A stretch of DNA of 29,963 bases, taken from NCBI GenBank assembly GCA_003427395.1, contig BFEA01000592.1, positions 718,412 through 748,374 of the forward strand. The letters are read 5' to 3'. The DNA comes from Chara braunii (taxonomy: Eukaryota; Streptophyta; Charophyceae; Charales; Characeae). The notes beneath the pieces are model-generated. The model had not been told where the DNA came from, did not search any database, and saw nothing but the letters and a program-made list of their open reading frames with translations. The translations under genes and the position numbers were made by a program. Shown piece by piece: positions 1 through 9,227 of the stretch. How positions within the stretch are numbered: position 1 is the first letter of the stretch; every line of letters starts with the position of its first letter.

Positions 1-296
1 GTGCTGGAGCAGAACAGATGAAGGAGGCCGGGCGGGAAGGATACGAGGAAGGGAAGGGGTCTGCACAGGAGAAGTACGAGCACGCGAAGGGAACTGTTGG
101 CGCCAAGACGCAGGAAGCCAAACAGGCTATGGAGGAACAGAAGCAGCGAGCAGCGGAATCGATGCAGGAGCAGCAGGAGAAAGCCGCGGGCGCCATGCAA
201 AGCCTGAAGGAGAAGGCAGGCGCAGCTATGGAGGGTCTGAAGGAGAAGGTCGGGATGGGAGGAGGGGGGGCAGGAGCAGGCGAGGGAGGGCAGTGA
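1..296 (+). CDS. LEA group-3-like protein, copy 1 (5' end outside the window)
   Basis: The reading frame is open from the window edge (first whole codon at 3) to TGA at 294-296. It aligns without gaps to the complete copy at 17099-17413, and the window begins inside codon 7. The product is highly hydrophilic, rich in Ala, Glu, Lys, Gln and Gly, with no Cys or Trp. It shows LEA_4/group-3-like amphipathic repeats such as EKYEHAKGTVGAKT and SLKEKAGAAMEGLKEK, and a Gly-rich tail. Such proteins are usually disordered and helix-forming on drying, and protect membranes and proteins. By eye there are about 16 base differences from copy 2 over 279 bp but only four amino-acid changes, which suggests that both copies were under coding constraint. 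Whether this copy has an intact start and promoter cannot be seen. Confidence 0.8.
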   Translation, partial: AGAEQMKEAGREGYEEGKGSAQEKYEHAKGTVGAKTQEAKQAMEEQKQRAAESMQEQQEKAAGAMQSLKEKAGAAMEGLKEKVGMGGGGAGAGEGGQ

Positions 297-320
297 GAAA
301 GGAAGCAGAAGGGTTGACTT

Positions 321-446
321 CTGCGAGCCACGGGTCAACGAGATGGGTGAAGGAGATCTTCAGTGCCGCCATCGAGTCTTCAGCGTTGCAAGCCACAGAT
401 TAACGAGGCGGGTGGAGGGGATCTTCAGTGCTCCGAGTCTCCGGCG
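321..446 (+). repeat. Two-unit tandem duplication in LEA copy 1 3' flank
   Basis: Two diverged units of about 61-65 bp (321-385 and 386-446) each carry a 'gagatcttcagtgc'-like core and a 'gagtct..cgg/agcg' end. Copy 2 has only one unit (about 17438-17500), so the duplication probably arose after the duplicon split. Confidence 0.7.
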
Positions 447-867
447 TTCAATGCATTCGGTCGTAATGGAGGTCATATGCACATAAGCATTATAGTTTAA
501 AACCGTGTGGGGTAGGAGCCTTAGTTATCCTGTTAGAATCTGGCCTGGAAACGAGTTTCGTGTTTGAATCTGACCTGGAAACGAGACATAATACGGATGC
601 AATAGAGCGCTGCGTTGACACTTTTTGGAGGACCTGAGTCTAAGCGCCGCCATTCTAATCTGGTCAGAGTTGCGCAGCGGAGCACGCAGGGTTGTAAAAT
701 GCCATGGAGGTAAAAAAAAAAACAAAAAAAAAAAATTGGCTAACCACTTCACATTTTACACCTTTACACGTACCTGGACTGCGTTCTGGAGCAGATGCAC
801 TCGCACCGTCGAAACGTTTGTCACGTATCGGGGTCGTAACGAGGGCCAGATAATTTTGGAACGTCGT

Positions 868-1118
868 GTAGTGGAGCGAGGCCCATTACTTGATAGGCCC
901 AGTAATTGATACTGTTTTTCGTTTTTTTTTTTTTTTTTTTTTTTTTCCCAGTAGTTGATGCTTGATTGATGTGTAGCCTTGGGCGCTGGGCCCGTTTTCC
1001 AGATACGGGGCCAGATTCTATATAGAACGTCTCTTGTAGTGGAGCGAGGCCCAGTGTCTGGTAGGATTTGATACTTTGATACTTGACTGATGAGCAGCCT
1101 TGGGCGCTGGGCCCGTTT
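868..1118 (+). repeat. Diverged local duplication with a poly(T) insertion
   Basis: Both 868-997 and 1036-1118 begin 'gtagtggagcgaggccca' and end 'ccttgggcgctgggcccgttt'. The first unit has an extra stretch with a 25-T run at 922-946 that the second lacks. The equivalent region of copy 2 has a single, shorter version. Confidence 0.7.
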
Positions 1119-2158
1119 ATAATAAATAATCCGAGGCTGTATTAAAAGAAGGAAATAAGTAATTGGCTTTTCTCTGCCGTCGATAGACATCTGATGTGTG
1201 GATGGGCAATCAGTCCCAGTAATGAAATTGTTTAGGCATCAGAAAATGTTGTAGAATTTCCGGAGCAGTTTGGATACCTATCTCAGAGTTGTTACGCAGC
1301 GGAAAAAAAAAAAAAAAAAAAAAAAAAACCGAAGTGGATGTGGTACAAGTCATTGGCTGATAAGCGCACATTACAAATTATAGCTTTTTCATTTTTTTGT
1401 TGCTGTTGGGGGGGTACAGTTTTATTAGGCTGTAATAATACTGGTGAGAGGGGGGAAAGGGGGAAAAAAGACAAAAGTGTATTTGTACGGATTTCGTCGA
1501 AAGTGCAGCAGCGTAGTATATTGTGGATAGGGAGAGGAAGCTGTCTCCGACGAATCAGTCTCTCTCTCGAGGGAGAGGATTGTCTATTTGGAGGATAGAG
1601 ATCAGTTAAACATTGTCAACCTGAAGTCGTGGACCAATTTGCAGCTGCCTGGAGAAAAAAAACAAAAACAGTTTGGAGCTGCTGGAAAAAAAAAAGAAGA
1701 AAAAGGAAAGGAACGTGTAGCGTTGATGGCTGGAGGTGGACGGGTATACGTGACGGACGCGGACCTTATTGGGATACCGATTTGGAGTTGTCCAGACAGT
1801 CGTGACATACCGATTTGGAGTGGCGGATACATTTGCTCTTTTTTTTTTGTTTTTTTCAATAACACAGCGGTACCGTAACAGGTCTCTGGGGTTGGCCGGT
1901 GTGAGGGTAGTCCGAGAATGTAATTTGTATGAAAAACCCAAGCTCTGTATTTCCTAGTTTTCTGATCTGGTTTTGACCGTAACCATTCGCCTGTCCATGC
2001 GCCCGCGCACCCAAGCTTTGCCAGCGGACTGTGCTCCCTGCACATAGCTGAGCTTTTTTTTTTTTTTTTTTTTTGGCTTCTGAAAGCTCTGGTGTGTTTC
2101 ATGTGAAATAAATATTCTCACTTTGTGATCAATGATTTTGTATTCTATTTGTATGCTA

Positions 2159-2263
2159 CAATCTTCCCCCGAATACAACGCACGGTCATTACAGCAGAAT
2201 TTGGTGCATCTTTCAGTCTAAATTCAGCCATATCGACCGTGCGTTGTATTCGGTTGAAGACTG
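2159..2263 (-). mobile_element. 105-bp TA-inserting MITE (family member 1)
   Basis: The ends are inverted repeats of about 29-37 bp: the left begins CAATCTTC..CCGAATACAACG and the right ends CGTTGTATTCGG..GAAGACTG. TA flanks both sides (2157-2158 and 2264-2265). The paralogous site in copy 2 (about 19188-19196) reads gctagcgcag with a single TA, an empty site. The core is the reverse complement of the cores at 4598 and 18894, so this copy sits in the opposite orientation. A TA target duplication with simple TIRs fits the Tc1/mariner superfamily (inference). It has no coding capacity. Confidence 0.9.
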
Positions 2264-2267
2264 TAGC

Positions 2268-2365
2268 GCAGTCGTCACCTGCCAGATGTGACACGTCGGA
2301 AATGACGGAAATGACCCGTGCCCGATGGGACACGTGGCAGATGACACGTGATAGATGTGACACGT
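2268..2365 (+). repeat. GACACGTG/GATG minisatellite, copy 1
   Basis: Short degenerate units such as 'gatgtgacacgtcggaaatgac' and 'gatgggacacgtggcagatgac' repeat with a 15-20 bp period. The homologous stretch in copy 2 is about 19190-19270. Confidence 0.6.
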
Positions 2366-2519
2366 TGCATCCTCGATCTTTGGGCCACTTCTGTTTGGCT
2401 TTCTCTATCTTCTATGTCTGCACCATCGCTTGGTGGACAGGTCGTACTTGTGGTCGCAGATTCTCGTTACACCAGGTCGAAAGTCTTTCCCCAGAGCCAC
2501 CTGTGCCCCATATCCGGTA

Positions 2520-3660
2520 GCCGATCCACGTGTCCCTCCGCTTTCAGCTTGATCGCGTCTGTGGTACCAGATCCACGTGGTACCGGAGGCACGTGGTACC
2601 ACAGAGGAGATCAAGCGGAAAGCGGTGAAGAAGGTCGTCGTACTTCGTACCTTCCGAGGTCGTGGAACCATGTCGTTTCGTATCACGTGTCCGTTTTTTT
2701 CTTTCTCTACGCGTAACCAGATTCACGAGGTTCCTCTCCCATACATTGCACCTTGATCTCCGCTGTCGTACCAGATCCACGTGTCCTCTTTCTTTCGCCT
2801 TTCGCCTTTCGCCCTAACCAGATCCACGTGGCACACCCCTTTCGCCAACCTCCGGAACTCTGTGATTTTATTTTCTTATTGTTTTTTTGTATGTTTTTGG
2901 TGCATTCCAACCTGTGCCTTCGCTTTGTCCTCGACTACATCTGGGTTACCCGAACGTCCTTTTCCCTACTCCGTTTCGTAATCTGTGGTATCCACGTGGT
3001 ACGGGAGCGACGTGAGCGTGGAACACGTCGAGGTGGGACTAGGGCCCGGTGGTATCACAGGAACGTGGTACCGGAGGTACGTGTTCCTGGTTCCATGCGA
3101 ATCACAAGTCAGGAGCAACGTGGTCGTGGAACCACATCCACGTTGTAGAACATCGACGTGGTAGAACATCAAGATGGGACCGGAGGCATGTGCTACGGCA
3201 TCCTCACTGGTGCCAGAGCCACGTGGTACCACGTGGGCGAGCAGACATGGTACCATCGTGGAACCACATCTACGTGGTAGAACATCAACATGGTACCGGA
3301 GGCACGTGCTACGGCATCCTCACTGGTGCCAGAGCCACGTGGTATCACGTGGGCGAGCAGACATGGTACCACACCCACGTGGTACCGGAGGAACGTCGTT
3401 GTGGAACCACATCCACGTGGTACCGAGCCACATGGTAGAACATCAACGTTGTGCCGGAGGCACGTGCTACGGCATCCACACGGATCCACGCGTTATTGGA
3501 TGCAAATCCACGTGGTACCCACTAAGGCTAGAGTCACGTGGTACCGCACTCGCTTGCAATGTTAGATGTAGGTCTTTCCGCTGTTGAACGGCAGCCACGT
3601 GTGCACGGTATCCACGACCACTCGAGCAGTTTGAGGTACCACGACTCCACGTGTCCGTGT
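2520..3660 (+). repeat. CACGTG/GGTACC-rich minisatellite array, copy 1
   Basis: Between 2326 and 3660 I count about 20 CACGTG sites, many as CCACGTGGTACC, interleaved with GGTACC. A longer unit of about 115 bp ('ggcacgtgctacggcatcc..actggtgcc') recurs near 3185, 3300 and 3460. CACGTG is the G-box/E-box core bound by plant bHLH and bZIP factors; any binding here is inference. Open frames on both strands across it come from the repeat and are not credible genes. Confidence 0.85.
2538..2625. repeat. Long palindrome in the array, copy 1
   Basis: The left arm 'ccgctttcagcttgatc..' pairs with the right arm '..gatcaagcggaaagcgg' around a centre of GGTACC and CACGTG. The same palindrome recurs in copy 2 at 19446-19530. 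Confidence 0.8.
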
Positions 3661-4286
3661 TGAGTACCACACCCAGGTTTCCCATCGCTTTGGCCTTCAT
3701 TGCCTCTGAGACCGTCTACGATCCATCTCCTCTCGCCTACCAGACAAAATCAATTAAAATAAATCCTCGTGTATGCTCTGTTTCGCTCGCCCTCGCTCGT
3801 CGTGCCTGTGCTCCATCGCTCTCCATCTCTCTCCCCTCGAGTTAACGTTGACCCCCACTCCACGGCGGCCCCTTTCCACCCCCCTGAAGTCCGACCATCG
3901 CTGCGGTCACCATTCACACGGTGTGAATGTCGATATCACAGATTCATTTCCCAGAGATTTTTTTTTCGTGAAATACGAAAAAAAGCACAACCTGGCATGT
4001 AGATCTCTGCAGCTACCATGTTGAAACCTTATCTCCTTCACACCACGGCTGTGGACGTCAGCTTCTCCTGCGCGCTCGTTGTCATTACTTGCGTCCTCCG
4101 GGCCTCCCGATCCCTGCCAGCTCAGCTCCTTCGGGCCTTGCCCTTTCATCGCAATCCCAGTCGCGACCATTTTTCGTCCTCGTCTTCCCTTCTCATTGTG
4201 TATGTCTCGAGGGTTGTGTAATTATTGTTGACATCATCCGCAATTGCGTATGTTGAATGCGGACAACGAGAACACACCCATGCGGC

Positions 4287-4317
<31 letters not shown>

Positions 4318-4597
4318 CCTTAATAATTTGGACAATCTATCGATTTATGCCTGTCATCGTCACACATGGCGCATTCAGCTACCTCTATCTATTGTAGTGT
4401 ACAAAACCAGACCAGCGCGCTCCGGATTCTGTTTTTTTTTCCCTATTTCAGGGTGTTACCACGTGTTCTGTCATAGCGACCTATGTCTCTCACCTCCGAT
4501 CTTGTCTTGACCTCATCCTGTGCTTTGCCGTCTCTCCCGGTCGTTTTGCCACGTGTCTCGTGGCGTAAGACCTTCGTTAACCTGCGTATGGCACCTC
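3661..4597 (+). other. Non-coding duplicon sequence, no gene seen
   Basis: This matches about 20516-21531. A short block near 4018-4085 is well conserved with 20884-20950, but the frame is not maintained beyond about 25 codons, so it is not called coding. There is a T run at 4294-4317. Confidence 0.5.
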
Positions 4598-4702
4598 CCA
4601 TCTTTATCCGAATAAAACGCCCGGGCATTATAGCTGTATCTAGACTGAATGTTGCACCAAACACGGTTACAATGACCGGACGTTCTATTGGGGCGAAGAT
4701 GG
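4598..4702 (+). mobile_element. 105-bp MITE (family member 2), shared by both duplicons
   Basis: It has the same length and end structure as the other members: left CCATCTTT.CCGAATAAAACG, right CGTTCTATTGGGGCGAAGATGG, core with 'ctagactgaatgttgcacca'. The flanks read TC on both sides here, while the homologous left flank in copy 2 is TA, so the TA has probably mutated. The left half is present at the same place in copy 2 (21532-21590), so this insertion predates the duplication. Confidence 0.85.
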
Positions 4703-5165
4703 TCGTCCGTCCTTTCTGCTCTCCATCTACTTCAGCCCCCGCTCGCCCCACGTGCCCTATCAGGGTGTCTCGTGGTATAAACTCTCCCTTAACCTGAGTA
4801 TGTCCTTATAGCTCTTAATGAACTGTTTCCACGGTCCTTTCTGCTCTCCGTCTACCAAACCCCCGCTTTGTTTACGTGTCTTATCAGGGGTTGAACACAT
4901 CTATCACAGGCCACCTAAACCACTTGCCCCCTCACTTCTCTGATTGACCTGCCTCGTGTTGATTTTCCGTATTTCTCAATTTCGTCTGACTTGTGAGTCG
5001 TTACACCTCCACCATACCACATATGACTGATGTGCCTCGTCCCAGCATTCTGCTTGGTCGCATGGTTCACAGCCTCCTTCAGCAAAACGTTGTCCCCCTT
5101 GGTCGCATGGTTCACGTCCTCCTATCCACTTCGTGCTTATGCCTTGTCACACGTCATCACCACAA
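4703..5165 (+). repeat. Diverged direct repeats, otherwise no gene seen
   Basis: A unit of about 60 bp beginning 'gtcctttctgctctcc' and ending 'tatcaggg' occurs near 4708-4764 and again near 4834-4889. A second pair, 'ttggtcgcatggttcac', occurs near 5051 and 5099. No convincing coding sequence is present. Confidence 0.6.
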
Positions 5166-5340
5166 TTTTTTTTTTTTTTTTTTTTTTAAAGACTAATTCT
5201 TTTAGCCCAACCAATTTTCGACCTCGTGCAAAACAAAAAATCTAAAAATAAGTGAAAGAATCATCATCGCTAATATAGTAATGACCATTGTTCTCTTTTT
5301 TTTTTTCTTCTTTTTTTTTTTCTCTTTTCGCATCATCCTT
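5166..5340 (+). other. Homopolymer-rich spacer
   Basis: A T run occupies 5166-5187. It is followed by AT-rich sequence and a pyrimidine tract at 5293-5330. No gene is seen. Confidence 0.5.
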
Positions 5341-5399
5341 ATCTAGCTTACTGGGACGGACGTCCCGAAAACCCAGTCAGCTGCATCTGCCGGAGAGAA

Positions 5400-5570
5400 T
5401 ACAGTAGGGGGGGGAGGGGGGGGGNGGGGCAGTTTGGGGCTGGACGAAGATGTCCGGTGGGACAACTCCTGAGACGTGCACCCACCCGATCCACTCGTCC
5501 AGCCCGTGAGAAAAACACCGGGGTGCGGTGGGGTGCGGTGGGGGCGGGCAATTTTGGGGCTGGACGTATT
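5400..5570 (+). repeat. G-tract-rich repeats
   Basis: G runs at 5407-5429 include one ambiguous base (5425), and a tandem 'ggggtgcggt' lies at 5521-5545. The phrase 'ttggggctggacg' occurs near 5433 and 5553. The G tracts are dense enough to form quadruplexes in principle. Confidence 0.6.
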
Positions 5571-5678
5571 TCGAGGGGCATAGGGGTGGCTGACCGAGCC
5601 ACAAATCCTTTTTTTTTTTTTTTTATACATATTATACAAACCGGGAAACGGGCCCGGCGTCCCTCACATATGTGCAGG

Positions 5679-6151
5679 CATCCAGCGGCCTAGCTCAGTT
5701 GGTAAGGCACGCAAGTGGCATTCAGGAGGTCTTGGGTTCAATCGCCATTGGCCGCATGCACCTTCCTGGGCAAGGTTGGCGCCCGCCACCTAGAGATATG
5801 CCGTTGGTCCCCCCGATGGCATTGAGCAGAGACTGCTGATGTTCATAGGGGGAGGGGACCGGAGGGGAGGCACAGTGACTGGCCCATCGAAGAAGCTCGG
5901 TCCTGATGCTACCGGCTGACCCCTGGCCGATATGGCCCACCTGCTGTAGCAGCCTAGCAGGTATCACACCTGCTGGTGGGTGCAGCTCCCGCATGTTCCC
6001 TCGTTGGAGGCTTGAGCACGGATGTGGCTGCTACGGGGTGCCCGTAATACTATAATGACAATAAAAAAGGCCTGAAAGGCCGTCCTGTCTAGATTCGACA
6101 GGTAATTGAATTGGTTGGGCTAGCCTTTGAAAAAAAAAAAAAAAAAAAAAC
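5679..6151 (+). mobile_element. tRNA-derived SINE with poly(A) tail and 12-bp target duplication
   Basis: The 5' part is tRNA-like: an A box TAGCTCAGTTGG at 5691-5702 and a B-box-like GGTTCAATC at 5735-5743, with GCGGCC (5685) complementary to GGCCGC about 65 bp later. These are the internal RNA polymerase III promoter elements. The cloverleaf is degenerate in the anticodon and T stems, so this is not a working tRNA gene. A non-tRNA body of about 370 bp follows and ends in a run of 21 A (6130-6150). CATATGTGCAGG flanks it exactly (5667-5678 and 6152-6163), the mark of LINE-driven retroposition. I do not recognise the family. Confidence 0.9.
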
Positions 6152-6163
6152 CATATGTGCAGG

Positions 6164-6500
6164 GGGCTCCTGGTTATGAGCGAGGCATCACGGGCCAAGC
6201 CCATATAGGGAGTCACTGAGTCACAAAGAAAAGAAAAAGGCAAGAGAAAGGCAAGAAGACAACTATATGTTCCTGACTCAACCAAGAATCGAGAAAACAG
6301 AAATCGCATATACTTCTAACACTCTTTTGTACTACTCCAAATACTCTGAATACTCTTCATACTGGGAAAGCTAAGTCGAACTAAGAAAACAAGCTGAGGA
6401 ATCTACAAAAGTAAAGTTCAGCCTGTGCTTCTAAGTACTTTCAAATTGTATATCTGTCCTTTTTTTTTTTTTTTTTTTTTTTTAACATTGTAGCAAGCTT
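6164..6500 (+). other. Spacer after the SINE, no gene seen
   Basis: This is AT-rich sequence with a T run at 6460-6483. I see no coding, RNA or clear repeat signal. Confidence 0.4.
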
Positions 6501-6816
6501 AAGCTATAAAGGGCTAGACTGAACCTACATCAGCAGATAACTAAGGGTCTCGCCGCACACGAAACGAGTGCATCTGCCCAAGAAAGGTGGCAAAATAGGT
6601 TCGTTACTACTTATAGCAAACCGATGAACCTGGCCATTTTCTGCGGGAAGATGCACTTGTTTCGTTTACGTTTTGTGTCCCGTGCGGCGAAGCTCTTGAA
6701 CCTGGCCATTTTCTGCGGGAAGATGCACTCGTTTCGTTTAGGTTTCGTGTCCCGTGCGGCGAAGCTCTAAAACTATGAAAAGCGAGACTGAGCCTTCAGC
6801 AACAAATGACTAAAGA
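6501..6816 (+). repeat. Nested cluster: inverted copy plus two 72-bp direct units
   Basis: Two adjacent 72-bp units (6625-6696 and 6697-6768) are nearly identical, both containing 'ttctgcgggaagatgcact'. An inverted, partly deleted copy lies at about 6546-6603 ('cgccgcacacgaaacgag'). The cluster is bracketed by a diverged direct repeat of about 47 bp (6501-6546 and 6769-6816; 'gactgaacctacatcagcag' versus 'gactgagccttcagcaac'). Confidence 0.75.
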
Positions 6817-7101
6817 GACAAGTACTGTACATTTTCAGACAACAAAAAAGGGGGAAAATTCGAGCTGCGGATGCTGCACCTGCTCCACCCACTGCAGCAG
6901 CTGCTACGTCCACTGCAGAATGCGCTGCATGTGCAGCAGGTTTATCCGCTGCAGCAGCGAACTGCGATCCTCTACCCACATTCTCCCCTCCTCGCCCCCC
7001 CTGGGTTTTCCTATTTATTCTTGTTTGTTGGTGCAAATGAACTGAAATCAGTTTTAAGGGGGTCTCTGTTTGGTTCGCAGATCCAACACGAGGTAACCTA
7101 A

Positions 7102-7136
<35 letters not shown>

Positions 7137-7555
7137 ATACAGTGACAATAACATCATGAAATATCTTTCCTTATTTCCTTCTGTTCAGGGTTACCAGACT
7201 GAATGGTTGGAGGCCCCCGAACGTTGGGGCATTCGGGTCATCATTTGGGGTCTATCCCAACAGGGGTTAAGTCCCCGCCGAGCCCTGTCTAGAGGACTAA
7301 ACTCTTTTTTGTTTGGACTTTTTCCATTCGTAGTCCATCTATTAAATGTCTGACCTTGCAATTTTTTCGTCATTTATTTGAGGGGAGAAAAAGAAAAAAT
7401 CACCGATTCCGGAGGGGTTGAATAAATCGAGACCCGCCCCCTCTTTTCATTTGTCAATTCTTTTTTTTTTTTTTTTGGGGGGGGGGGCAACGTGTAACCA
7501 CCAGTACTTTTTGTCAGTGGGAAAGTATGGAGGCCCCTGGCGGGCTTTGCTCGGG
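6817..7555 (+). other. GCAGC-rich segment, poly(A) run and spacer
   Basis: Positions 6861-6965 are rich in CTGCAG/GCAGC, giving Ala-rich or Cys-rich frames by composition only. A run of 33 A at 7103-7135 may be a retroposon tail, but I found no 5' end or target duplication. Positions 7156-7353 have an open frame of 65 codons that I do not recognise and do not call. Confidence 0.35.
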
Positions 7556-7560
7556 CCGAG

Positions 7561-7579
7561 CTCTCTCTCTCTCTCTCTC

Positions 7580-7626
<47 letters not shown>
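7561..7626 (+). repeat. (CT)n microsatellite
   Basis: About 33 CT dinucleotides with two 'tat' interruptions near 7584 and 7590. Confidence 0.95.
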
Positions 7627-7631
<5 letters not shown>

Positions 7632-8120
7632 TGTGCATCTCCCCCCGCTGAGTCTATCAGTGTCGCGCGAAGTTGCAGATGTCTACTATGGTGACAGGAC
7701 CCGCCCGATGGTATTTGTCCTTGGGCGTCCTGTCGCCTTTTCTTTTCTTGCAAAAAATAAACAAATTTGTTTTCTTCTTCAGCCGCCTCCCGCCTCGCCC
7801 CGCCCGCCACAAGGTGGAATGACCGTCGCCCATATCCCGGCCTTCGGCGCCCCTGTTTCGGCCAACGTACGGGGACCGTTCGGATAGTTGTACAACTGCT
7901 CGTACGACCGTACTAGCGGAGTGACGTACGGCGTACAGAGAGATACAGAGCTCAGGGAGGCCTTCGATCTTTCAGGAGGTTAAAACGAGACGACAACTAC
8001 CAAATTAACCATGAGATTTATCAACAGCGGCCGTCATCGGGCACAACCTCCAAAATCTTCTGGAACACCCCGTTTTCCATAATTTCCTTACATTGCCAGA
8101 GGTACCCTGCTTGAACGTTA
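7627..8120 (+). other. Spacer, no gene seen
   Basis: Mixed-composition sequence. The short frames lack recognisable domains. Confidence 0.4.
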
Positions 8121-8121
8121 T

Positions 8122-8220
8122 AAATCAATCAAAGAAGTTGCTTGATTGATTGGTTGCTATGAATCTCCAGCGGTCATGACCGCAGGGTTAAACTCGGGTT
8201 GTGGTCGGGATCCCGACCGC
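8122..8220. repeat. Cluster of three short palindromes
   Basis: An inverted pair 'aatcaatcaaa'/'ttgattgatt' spans 8123-8151. The perfect 14-bp palindrome gcggtcatgaccgc is at 8170-8183. The 20-bp gtggtcgggatcccgaccgc at 8201-8220 has one mismatched pair. Confidence 0.75.
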
Positions 8221-9227
8221 AAGCCATGGCCCACGCGGTTGGGTGAGGCCGAAAATTTGACATATTAAAAAAAAAAGAACTCATGGACCAAAAAAAACGA
8301 AAAAAATGTGGTTGTAGCGCTAGAAAATCCCTACAACCGTTTATTTTTTGTTTCGAATTAGGAAGTGTTTTTTTTTTTTTTCAAATAGAAAATAAAAAAA
8401 CAAGTATTCTAATCAAAAGAACCCTAGGCTACCAGCCGGGCTGTCCAGGTCTCGGCTGGGCAGCCCGCGCAAGGACAAGGGAAGATCCCACCTTCACCAA
8501 CACATACACGTCTCCCCAACCTCCCTAGTTTGGTCATTTTTCAACAAATTTTCCAGTCACTTAACAAACTTTGGGTGCAAAATGTACTTGGGTTATTTGA
8601 CAACCATTTTTTTAAAGCCTATTGGGGGCAAAGTTTTTTAAGCAAAGGACGTTTAAACAGAGTTTGGTCATTTTTCAACCAAAAAATTTATTTTTTTGCA
8701 CCCTTCATTTTAAAACAAAGGGGGCGGGAGGGGTGGAACAAAAGAAAACAACAAAATATAATTTGAGTCAAGGGAAGGGGGCACACAAAAAATCAATCAT
8801 ACGGAAAACAATTACACTACTCATTACCTATTTTTAAAATTTTATTTGTTTCACCTACTTTCGAGTTCGTCCTTATCTGTGTTCTATAATACCGAATCAG
8901 GTTGACCAATGAGCGTAGCATGCCAAATGAATTTTATTTTTTTTTTCACACCTCACAACACGGTCCTCAGTCACGTGTTATGGATGCCCAATTTTTTCAA
9001 CCAAAGCATGAAATATGCTTATTCTATCTCATGAAGTTTGTCTTGCACCAGTGTCTTTTCTCTATGTGCAATGGTGTTTTGTTTTAAAAAAAAGGAAAAA
9101 ATAAAAAGAATAATGTGAAACTTTGGGCTAGTCCTTTATGATTTTATGAAGTTTTGTGTTCATTGCTCTCAGTTTTGTTTAATGTATCCCAAGTATGTTT
9201 ACTTTAGTCAATATCAACTTTTTGTCA
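8221..9227 (+). other. AT-rich spacer with a direct repeat, no gene seen
   Basis: The phrase 'agtttggtcatttttcaac' occurs at about 8526 and 8659, and GGGTGCAAAA near 8573 is inverted near 8694. Otherwise this is AT-rich sequence with weak short frames only. Confidence 0.4.

Larger units (their letters stand above)
297..2156 (+). other. 3' flank of LEA copy 1, no gene seen
   Basis: This holds the probable LEA 3' UTR and non-coding duplicon sequence. Short frames here are not shared by copy 2. A/T homopolymers occur at 922-946 (T), 1303-1328 (A) and 2054-2074 (T); the A run at 1303-1328 is missing at the equivalent place in copy 2. Confidence 0.6.
1..4656 (+). repeat. Segmental duplication (duplicon), copy 1
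   Basis: This stretch is collinear with 17118-21590 in the same orientation. Anchors include the LEA CDS (1 matches 17118), the LEA 3' flank, the CACGTG-rich array, the block near 4018 (20884 in copy 2) and a MITE (4598 matches 21532). The coding part is about 94% identical by eye. The non-coding part is more diverged, with many indels and local tandem duplications. The match stops abruptly at 4656/21590, inside a MITE. Confidence 0.9.

Noticed and set aside
3049-3587. Long open frames on both strands in the CACGTG/GGTACC array (also 20132-20501)
   Set aside because: They result from a short repeated unit without stops. The frames are not conserved between duplicons and have no domain.
2268-3660. 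CRISPR array
   Set aside because: The units are short, degenerate and of unequal spacing, with no spacers or cas genes, and the context is eukaryotic.
4018-4221. Conserved small ORF shared with 20862-21086
   Set aside because: The first 25 codons or so match, but an indel then puts the copies in different frames, which argues against coding.
5685-5757. Functional tRNA gene
   Set aside because: A and B boxes are present, but the anticodon and T stems do not pair properly and the sequence continues into a poly(A)-tailed body with a target duplication, so it is a SINE head.
6806-7138. Cys-rich (plus strand) or Ala-rich (minus strand) small protein
   Set aside because: Both are composition effects of a GCAGC/CTGCAG-rich stretch; the minus frame starts in a poly(A) run.
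7156-7353. 65-codon frame as a possible organelle-derived fragment
   Set aside because: I noticed the composition change but cannot recognise any organelle gene in it.
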